Source of the DNA: Euzebya tangerina
Lineage (GTDB): Bacteria; Actinomycetota; Nitriliruptoria; Euzebyales; Euzebyaceae
Reading direction: 5' to 3'
Length of the DNA: 64,000 nucleotides
Assembly: GCF_003074135.1 (NCBI RefSeq)
Contig: NZ_PPDK01000001.1
Coordinates: forward strand, 992,001 to 1,056,000
Below the pieces are notes generated by a model. It did no database searches. It saw only the letters and a program-made list of their open reading frames with translations, and had not been told where the DNA came from. The stretch's first letter is position 1; every line of letters begins with the position of its first letter. Position numbers and translations under genes: made by a program. Shown in pieces: positions 34,861 through 41,543 of the stretch.

Positions 34861-36570
34861 ATGACGGACCACCAGCCAGTTGCCGGGCGGGTCATCGGGA
34901 CAGAGGCGGCGCGACCGCTCGAGTTCCACGTCCACGTCGCGGCCGACCAGTTCCTCCAACTCGACGACATCGTGGCGGTCAGTCGACCGGTCCCGGGACG
35001 CGGGGAGATCGAGCTGTACGGGGTGGTCACGGAGGTCCGCGGGTTCCACGAGGGGCTCGAGCACCACTCCGATGTGGAGCGGGTGATGGCGGGGCAGATG
35101 TACGGGCGGGCCTCCGAGGTTGCGACGGTCCTCACGACCCGGATCGAGCCAGAGGTCTTCCTGCCGCCGATTCCGGGCAATCCCGTCCACAAGGTGGCGG
35201 GCGCACAGCGCGATCGTGCGATGTTCCTGGACAAGATCGAGCCCTCCCGGCGACTGGCGGCGGGGCTGCACCGGGCCGGTGGGCCCGTGTTCGTCGACGC
35301 CGACTTCCTCGATGGCACCAGCGGAGCCCACGTCAACATCTCCGGCGTCTCCGGGGTGGCGACCAAGACGTCCTACGCCACGTTCCTGCTGCACTCGCTG
35401 TTCCACCGCGGCTCGACCGTTCTCGGCCGGTCGAAGAAGCACGCGCGTGCGCTGATCTTCAACGTGAAGGGTCAGGATCTGCTCTACCTGGACCAGGCCA
35501 ACAACAAGCTCACGGTCGAGCAGCGGGCCAAGTGGGCGGAGCTCGGTCTGCCGGCCGAGCCATTCGACTCCGTCGCCATGTGGTCGCCGCCGGTGAAGGG
35601 GGCGGTCTCTCCGACACCGGCCAGCGCGCGGAAGGACAAGGTTCGCGGCTACTGGTGGTCGCTGGCCGACTTCTGCGCCGAGGAGATGCTCGGCCTGCTC
35701 TTCGCCGACACCGACGACGAGCGACAGCAGTACACGGCCGTGGCCCGCAACGTCGCCGTTGCTCTGGCCCGGTTCGCCACCCCACTGCAGCAGGGCGGGG
35801 TCCAGATCGGCGCCCAGCAGGCCACGACCTTCGACGATCTGGTTCGCATCATCCGGGACTACGCCGAGGACGAGGACCCGCAGTGGGTGGGCCGGTTCGC
35901 AACCTCCGGCTCCATCGGCGCCTTCATGCGCCGGCTGGACTCGGCCGCCGACCACGTCGGCCATCTCATCCGCGGCGATCAGGACGGCTGGCAGCGGCAC
36001 CGGGTCAAGGTCATGGACTCCGACGAGCAGGTCAACGTCGTGGACCTCACGCCCCTCAGCGGCCGGGCCCAGCGCTTCGTCGTGGGCGCGCTGCTGCAGC
36101 AGGAGTTCACGGCCAAGGAGGCCCGGGGGACCCGCGACCCGCTGCTGTTCGTGGTCCTCGACGAGCTGAACAAGTACGCGCCGCGCCAGGGCAACTCGCC
36201 GATCAAGTCCACGCTGACCGAGATCGCCGAACGTGGCCGGTCGCTCGGCATCATCCTGATCGGCGCCCAGCAGACCGCGTCGGCGGTGGCAGAAGCGGTG
36301 GTGACCAACGCCGCAGTCAAGGTCGTGGGGCGACTCGACCCGGCTGAGGCGGCCCGCAACGAGTACCGCTGGATGCCCGAGAGCCAGCGCGACCGGGCCA
36401 TGCTGATCAATCCGGGGACCATGATCCTGAAGCAGCCTCGCGTCCCCGCCCCGCTGGTGGTCAACTTCCCCATGCCGGCCTGGGCCACGCGGGCCGAGGA
36501 GGTCGCGATGGACGTGACCTTGGGGGACGACGACGTCTTCGCCAGCGACCCCTTCTTGCGCGGTGGCTGA
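34861..36570 (+). CDS. herA: HerA-type DNA-translocating ATPase
   Basis: A 569-residue hexameric-helicase-like ATPase of the HerA/FtsK group. The N-terminal 100 residues fit a HAS-barrel (RVIGTEAARPLEFHVHVAADQFLQLDDIV). The P-loop GVSGVATKTS (162-171) is the variant Walker A of this group. Walker B is LLFVVLDELNKYAP (428-441), followed by AERGRSLGIILIGAQQTASAV, a HerA hallmark. HerA works with the NurA nuclease to resect DNA ends; a nurA-like gene lies four genes downstream with sbcD and sbcC between. ATG 34861 starts the conserved part; the upstream 37 codons of the open frame are probably not translated. Some bacterial HerA proteins act in phage defence, which cannot be excluded. Confidence 0.88.
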   Translation: MTDHQPVAGRVIGTEAARPLEFHVHVAADQFLQLDDIVAVSRPVPGRGEIELYGVVTEVRGFHEGLEHHSDVERVMAGQMYGRASEVATVLTTRIEPEVFLPPIPGNPVHKVAGAQRDRAMFLDKIEPSRRLAAGLHRAGGPVFVDADFLDGTSGAHVNISGVSGVATKTSYATFLLHSLFHRGSTVLGRSKKHARALIFNVKGQDLLYLDQANNKLTVEQRAKWAELGLPAEPFDSVAMWSPPVKGAVSPTPASARKDKVRGYWWSLADFCAEEMLGLLFADTDDERQQYTAVARNVAVALARFATPLQQGGVQIGAQQATTFDDLVRIIRDYAEDEDPQWVGRFATSGSIGAFMRRLDSAADHVGHLIRGDQDGWQRHRVKVMDSDEQVNVVDLTPLSGRAQRFVVGALLQQEFTAKEARGTRDPLLFVVLDELNKYAPRQGNSPIKSTLTEIAERGRSLGIILIGAQQTASAVAEAVVTNAAVKVVGRLDPAEAARNEYRWMPESQRDRAMLINPGTMILKQPRVPAPLVVNFPMPAWATRAEEVAMDVTLGDDDVFASDPFLRGG

Positions 36571-36610
36571 TCGGGTTCACCGGACCACGCATGCGGGGTA
36601 GGACGTCTCC

Positions 36611-36823
36611 ATGGCATACCAACATCACATCGGCGACACCGTGGAGTGGCAGTGGGGCGACGGCACCGCCTCCGGTGAGATCACCGAGCGCTTCACCGAG
36701 AAGGTCACTCGGACCATCGATGGCAACGAGGTGACGCGGGATGCGTCGGAGGACGAGCCCGCGTACCTGATCGAGCAGGATGACGGCCAGCGGGTGCTCA
36801 AGTCGGCGTCCGAGCTGAGCTGA
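36611..36823 (+). CDS. Small DUF2945/Tudor-like protein
   Basis: A 70-residue acidic protein of the hypervirulence-associated Tudor-domain family (DUF2945). Its strands read IGDTVEWQWGDGTASGEITERF, KVTRTIDGNEVTRDASEDEPAYLIEQDDG and QRVLKSASEL, a complete small beta-barrel. Family members are widespread and mostly uncharacterised; Tudor-like folds bind nucleic acid or modified peptides. It lies 40 bp after herA and 82 bp before sbcD on the same strand, so it may be cotranscribed with the repair genes. A link to DNA-end processing is inferred from location only. Confidence 0.87.
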   Translation: MAYQHHIGDTVEWQWGDGTASGEITERFTEKVTRTIDGNEVTRDASEDEPAYLIEQDDGQRVLKSASELS

Positions 36824-36905
36824 CCGCGTCGGGCTGACCCTTCGGCTGACGCCGGCCGGGGACGGCTCCGCGGGCCTGTCGCACCCCCTCGCTACGGTGA
36901 GGGAG

Positions 36906-38132
36906 ATGAAGGTTCTGCACACCGCCGACTGGCACGTCGGGCGCACGATACGGGGTCGGTCCCGGGCGGAGGAGCACCGTGCGGCCCTCGCTCAGATCGC
37001 CGAGGTGGCCCGGGATCGGGCCGTCGACGTCGCCGTCGTCGCGGGTGACCAGTTCGACGTGCAGGCCCCATCACCCGAGGCGGAGCAGATCGTGTGGTCA
37101 GCCCTGCAGGCGCTGGCAGAGGTGGCTCCGGTCGTGGTGGTTGCCGGGAACCACGACAACCCGCGGCGGCTGGACGCGGTCCGCAACCTCCTGACGGCCA
37201 ACCAGGTCCACGCCGTCGGCCAGGTCCAGCGGCCCCAGGACGGGGGAGTCGTCCGCATCGAGACGGGATCAGAGTCCGTGGCCGTCGCGATGCTGCCGTT
37301 CCTCCACCACCGCAGCGCCGTGCGGGCCGCCGACCTGCTCGACCCGCAGCGGGGCGACGCCGAGTACGGGGCGTCCTACAACGACCTGTTCGCCCGCTAC
37401 TCCCACGGGCTGTGCCGGGATCTCGGCGACGACGAGTTGTCGATCCTGGTGAGCCACGTGACCTGCTTCGGCGGCGCTCGTGGCGGCGGCGAACGCGAGG
37501 CCCACTCGATCGAGCGGTACTGCGTCGACCCTCGCGCCTTCCCAGGGCAGCTCGACTATGTGGCCCTGGGGCATCTCCACCTGGCGCAGCAGGTGGGCTC
37601 GGCCCCACCGGTCCACTACTCCGGGGCCCCCTTGATGATGGACTTCGGCGAGAGCGACAAACCCTGCTCGGTCAACCTGGTCGAGTTGCGGGCTGGGAGG
37701 CCGGCGTCGGTCGAGGTCGTGCCCGTGACGACTGGTCGGCCCCTGCGGACGCTGCGCGGGACGTTGGACGAGGTCATGGAACTGCCGGCACCTGACGACG
37801 AGCCGTGGCTGCGGGTGCTGCTGTCCGGTGCCGTTCCGGCCGGCGTGGCGGAGACCGTCCGCGGGCACCTCGGCGAGGGCGTGGTCGACGTCCGCCTCGA
37901 GAGCCGGGAAGAGGCGCAGGCCGTCACCGGTGGCGAGCGTCTCGGCACCCCCCCGCAGGAGCTGTTCGGGCGGTTCCTCGCCGAGCAGCAGGTCGCGGAC
38001 GAGCGGGTGCCGGCCCTCTTCGCGGAGTTGATCGACGAGGAGTTCCAGCAGTCTGGCGAGGATCCGACCGGCTCGGAGACCGACGGCTCGGCTGGAGCGA
38101 CCGGGGGAGGAGAGGTCCGTGCGTCCGCTTGA
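36906..38132 (+). CDS. sbcD: SbcD/Mre11-type DNA exonuclease subunit
   Basis: Manganese-dependent nuclease subunit of 408 residues, a normal SbcD length. Phosphoesterase motifs are in order: HTADWHVGR (5-13), VVAGDQFDVQ, VVVAGNHDNPRRLD, SHVTCFGG and LGHLHLAQQ; all metal ligands look intact. With SbcC it opens hairpins, trims protein-blocked ends and resects double-strand breaks. ATG 36906 lies behind GGTGAGGGAG. The last 14 bp overlap the sbcC start, showing coupled synthesis of the complex. Placement after herA and before nurA is unusual for bacteria, where sbcCD is normally linked to neither. Confidence 0.96.
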   Translation: MKVLHTADWHVGRTIRGRSRAEEHRAALAQIAEVARDRAVDVAVVAGDQFDVQAPSPEAEQIVWSALQALAEVAPVVVVAGNHDNPRRLDAVRNLLTANQVHAVGQVQRPQDGGVVRIETGSESVAVAMLPFLHHRSAVRAADLLDPQRGDAEYGASYNDLFARYSHGLCRDLGDDELSILVSHVTCFGGARGGGEREAHSIERYCVDPRAFPGQLDYVALGHLHLAQQVGSAPPVHYSGAPLMMDFGESDKPCSVNLVELRAGRPASVEVVPVTTGRPLRTLRGTLDEVMELPAPDDEPWLRVLLSGAVPAGVAETVRGHLGEGVVDVRLESREEAQAVTGGERLGTPPQELFGRFLAEQQVADERVPALFAELIDEEFQQSGEDPTGSETDGSAGATGGGEVRASA

Positions 38133-40530
38133 GCTGACCATGAGCGGCCTGACGTCGTTCACCGATCGTGTGACGGTGGACTTCGATGGCGCCTCGCTGT
38201 TCGCGCTCGTCGGGCCCACGGGTGCGGGGAAGTCCTCGGTCGTGGATGCGATGACCCTGGCCCTGTATGGCCGCATCCCGCGTCTGCACGCCAACGAGGT
38301 CGCGCCGGTGATCTCGACCGCGGCGTCGGAGTGCACGGTGGCGCTGACCTTCACCGTCCGGGCGCAGCGCTATCAGGCGGTCCGCACCATTCGGCGGACC
38401 AAGACCGGGGCGAGCACCGTCGAAGCCGTCCTGGACCAGTTGACCGATGACGGGCAGGTCGCAACCACCCTCGCCGGGACCGCCGACGACGTCACGACCA
38501 CCGTCGAGTCGGTGATCGGGCTGTCCTTCGACGAGTTCACGCGAGCCGTGGTGCTGCCCCAGGGGGCCTTCGCCCGCGTCCTCAAGGCCAAGGCGTCAGA
38601 ACGCCAGAGCCTGCTGGCCCGGCTGCTGGGCACCGGGATCTACGACCGTGTCAAGCAGCGCGCCGGGGTTCACGCCAAGGCCGCACAGACCCGTGCGGAG
38701 CAGACCGCCCATCAGATCGCCCAACTCGGCGGCGTGGATGCCGCGCAGATCGAGCCGCTCAAGAACCGGGTGTCCGAGTTGGACCGGCTGGTCGCCTCGC
38801 TGGCCGAGGACACGACCACGCTGCTCGACATCCGCGAGCGGTTCCGCACGGCCAAGGACGCGGCCAGCGAAGCCCGTGAGCAGGTGAAACGACTGTCGGC
38901 GATCGGCCAGCCGCCCGAGGAGGTCGCTCAGGTCGCCGCACACATCGCCCAGGCCGATGCGGCGCTGGCGCAGGCTCGGACCACACTCGAAGCCGCCGAG
39001 CAGCAGGTGGCCGACGCCGAGGATGCTGCCGGCGACCCCGAGACCATCGACCGGCTGACCCGTCTGCAGGCCGCCCACCAACGAACCGGGGAGCTGACCG
39101 CCGCGCTGGCACAGGCTGATGCGGCGCTCCCGCCGATCCGTGCGCTGGCCGAGACGCTCGAGGGGGACCAGAGCTCCTCCGCCGACGCGGTCCAGCGTGC
39201 GCAGAAGGCGCAGACACAGGTCCATCGCGAGCATGCGGCCGTCCAGGCCGTCGACGGGCTGGGGCCGGGACAGGACTGTCCGGTGTGCGCGACACCGCTT
39301 AGCCCGCAGGCCCCGGCGCTGCTGCTCGACCAGGCCGCGGGCCAGGAAGCGGTGTCCTCCGCGGCCCAGGCCGTGACCGCCGCGGTGGCTGCTCACACCG
39401 CTCTCACCACCCGGCTGGACCGGGCCAAGGCCGACCTCCGGACGGCCGCGGTCGAGCGGGACCGGGCCAAGGTGGCGCTGGCTGATCATGTCGCGGCGCT
39501 GGAGGGCGAGCCCTCCCCGCGTGAGGTCGCGGAGCAACTGGCCGCGGCCCGACAGGTGCAGAGCAAGCTCGGCGAGCTGCGCACGGTCGCTCGACAGGCA
39601 CGGCAGCACCTCAAGGACACCGAGGCGTCCCGGGAGAAGCTGCTCGCCCAGTCCAGTGGGCTCTCCGCCAAGCTGGACCGGCTTCGGCTTGCCGTGGGTG
39701 AGCTGGAGCCACCGGCGACAACCGGCGCGGTAGCCCGCGACTGGGAGCAACTGCACGAGTGGAGCCAGACGCAGCTACCGTCCGCCACCCTCCGCGCGGC
39801 CGAGGCTGACGAGGCGGTCGAGGCGGTCGAGGTCGAGGGTCGTCAGCTGCGTGAGGCGATGGAACAGGCGTGCGCCGATGCCGAGGTGCCGGCTGGCGAG
39901 GGGGACCCACGTGATCGTGCGGTCCAGGCTCGTGCCGACGCGGCAGCTGAGGCCGCCCGGCTGGAGCAGGTCGCGGCAATGGTGGCGAACCTCAAGCTCG
40001 ATGAAGCGGATGCGCGTGAGCAGGCCCAGGTCGGCGCGGAACTGGCGCGCCTGCTGCGGGCCGACCAGTTCCAGAAGTGGCTGCTGGACGGGGCGACGAG
40101 ATCCTTGGTCACGGGTGCCTCCGCGCAGTTGCGGCAGCTCTCCAGCGGCCGCTACGAGCTGAATCTGGATCGTCGCGGTGCCATCGAGGTCGTCGACCTG
40201 GCCAGCGCGGGGATGACCCGCAGCGTGCGGACGCTCTCGGGCGGCGAGACCTTCCTGGCGTCGCTGGCACTCGCGCTCAGCCTGGCCGAGCAGATCGCCC
40301 TGTCTGCGGCTGGGCCGGTTGCGCTCGAGTCGCTCTTCATCGATGAGGGATTCGGGGCACTGGACCCGGAGACCCTCGACATCGCCGCCGGGGCCATCGA
40401 GCAGCTCGGCGCGGGGGACCGGACCGTGGGCGTGATCACCCACGTGGCCGAGATGGCCGACCGGCTGCCCACGCGCTTCGTCGTCGGCCGATCGGCTGGC
40501 GGGAGCCACGTGACCAGGATGGACGTGTAG
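38119..40530 (+). CDS. sbcC: SbcC/Rad50-type ATPase subunit
   Basis: SMC-like ATPase of 803 residues, shorter than the Escherichia coli protein because its coiled coil is shorter. Walker A is GPTGAGKSS near residue 32. Two long Ala/Glu/Gln-rich coiled coils flank the zinc hook CPVC (in GQDCPVCATPL) near residue 391. The signature motif is LSGGETFLASLALALSLAEQ, and Walker B LFIDEGFGALDPETLD lies near the C-terminus. GTG 38119 follows GGGGGAGGAGAGG. It clamps DNA and controls the SbcD nuclease. The stop is 2 bp before the next start. Confidence 0.96.
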   Translation: MRPLELTMSGLTSFTDRVTVDFDGASLFALVGPTGAGKSSVVDAMTLALYGRIPRLHANEVAPVISTAASECTVALTFTVRAQRYQAVRTIRRTKTGASTVEAVLDQLTDDGQVATTLAGTADDVTTTVESVIGLSFDEFTRAVVLPQGAFARVLKAKASERQSLLARLLGTGIYDRVKQRAGVHAKAAQTRAEQTAHQIAQLGGVDAAQIEPLKNRVSELDRLVASLAEDTTTLLDIRERFRTAKDAASEAREQVKRLSAIGQPPEEVAQVAAHIAQADAALAQARTTLEAAEQQVADAEDAAGDPETIDRLTRLQAAHQRTGELTAALAQADAALPPIRALAETLEGDQSSSADAVQRAQKAQTQVHREHAAVQAVDGLGPGQDCPVCATPLSPQAPALLLDQAAGQEAVSSAAQAVTAAVAAHTALTTRLDRAKADLRTAAVERDRAKVALADHVAALEGEPSPREVAEQLAAARQVQSKLGELRTVARQARQHLKDTEASREKLLAQSSGLSAKLDRLRLAVGELEPPATTGAVARDWEQLHEWSQTQLPSATLRAAEADEAVEAVEVEGRQLREAMEQACADAEVPAGEGDPRDRAVQARADAAAEAARLEQVAAMVANLKLDEADAREQAQVGAELARLLRADQFQKWLLDGATRSLVTGASAQLRQLSSGRYELNLDRRGAIEVVDLASAGMTRSVRTLSGGETFLASLALALSLAEQIALSAAGPVALESLFIDEGFGALDPETLDIAAGAIEQLGAGDRTVGVITHVAEMADRLPTRFVVGRSAGGSHVTRMDV

Positions 40531-40532
40531 GC

Positions 40533-41543
40533 GTGGACTTCAGACTCGACAGTTGGCAGTCGGACTACGCCTTCCCCTACGAGGTCGGCGAGCAGGCCGA
40601 TGAGGGCCCGGACCTCGATCAGGTCGACGTCACCGTCGAGGCGCCAGCCCACGACTGGGCAGCCATTCGACCGTCAGCGGACACGGCGCCGTTCGACGTG
40701 GTCCGGTTCGTCGATGGTGTGCAGGCCTCTGATGCGGTCATCTGGATCCATGACGACGGCCGGGCCGAGCCGTTTCCCGGACTTGTGGCGTCCTGGGGTG
40801 CGGGTGTCATCACCTCCTATCGCGATCACGTCGAGCTCGAGCGGGTGGTCATCGAACGAGGGGTGTTCTCCGACGCCCGAAGTCTGGGGCCGATCATGGC
40901 GGGGAACCTGACCTGGCGGCCCCGCCCACCCGACACCACAGGTGGGGAAGGGTTGTCCGAGCCTGCTGGGGACCCGGGCGCGCTGCGGGAGCGGCTCGGC
41001 GCGGCCCGGCGACGCCTGGAGGACGCGGTCGGGCAGGTGACGCCGGGATCCGAGGACGGCCTCACGGTGTACGACGGCCTGTTGCATGCCTCGTCGGCCC
41101 CCCTGACCGCAGTCGGACTGGCCAAGCGAGCACACCGGATCTACTTGCCCGTGGCGCTGCGCCCCCTCCAGCGGCACCTGGCCCGGGGCGAACGCACGCC
41201 GCTGTTCAGCACCGACCCCCAGCGTCGGAAGCTGTCGTTCTACTTGGCGCTGTCGGATCCGCTCCCACCTGCCGTCGCGGAACCTGGCTCGTGTGTTGCC
41301 CGGATGGAGTTGCGCATCGGTCCCGATACGACGGTCGGCGATGCCGCGGCCTTCGCCGACCGCGTGGCGGCAACCATTCCCCGCTACGCTTCAGAGCCTC
41401 ATGTCGACCCGCGGGCGCCCCAGAACCTGATGCCGATCCGCAGCCTGGAGAACGAACTGCGTCGACGGCTGGGACGCCCAGCCGTGCTCCGCCCGCTCTT
41501 GGCGGGCCAGGCGGCCGCCGGTCGAGCGGCTGCCCGAGTCTGA
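40533..41543 (+). CDS. nurA: NurA-like DNA-end nuclease
   Basis: A 336-residue protein with the pattern of the NurA 5'-3' nuclease and endonuclease family. Motif I FVDGVQ has D61 where NurA has its first metal ligand, YDGLL has D181 as second Asp, GLAKRAHR has K199, and RYASEPHVDPRAPQNLMPI has H290 close to the C-terminus. The last segment SLENELRRRLG matches actinobacterial NurA-domain proteins. NurA acts as a dimer docked on a HerA hexamer, and herA lies upstream in the same cluster. GTG 40533 starts 2 bp after the sbcC stop and the helicase gene follows without a gap, so it is an operon member. Sequence similarity is limited to motifs, so the call is strong but not proven. Confidence 0.8.
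   Translation: MDFRLDSWQSDYAFPYEVGEQADEGPDLDQVDVTVEAPAHDWAAIRPSADTAPFDVVRFVDGVQASDAVIWIHDDGRAEPFPGLVASWGAGVITSYRDHVELERVVIERGVFSDARSLGPIMAGNLTWRPRPPDTTGGEGLSEPAGDPGALRERLGAARRRLEDAVGQVTPGSEDGLTVYDGLLHASSAPLTAVGLAKRAHRIYLPVALRPLQRHLARGERTPLFSTDPQRRKLSFYLALSDPLPPAVAEPGSCVARMELRIGPDTTVGDAAAFADRVAATIPRYASEPHVDPRAPQNLMPIRSLENELRRRLGRPAVLRPLLAGQAAAGRAAARV

Noticed and set aside
33111-36347. Open frame of 1078 codons on the plus strand across the GAF-GGDEF-EAL and herA regions
   Set aside because: It runs antisense through one gene and out of frame through the next, has low-complexity Arg/Gly/Pro composition and no motif. Long spurious frames are common in GC-rich DNA.
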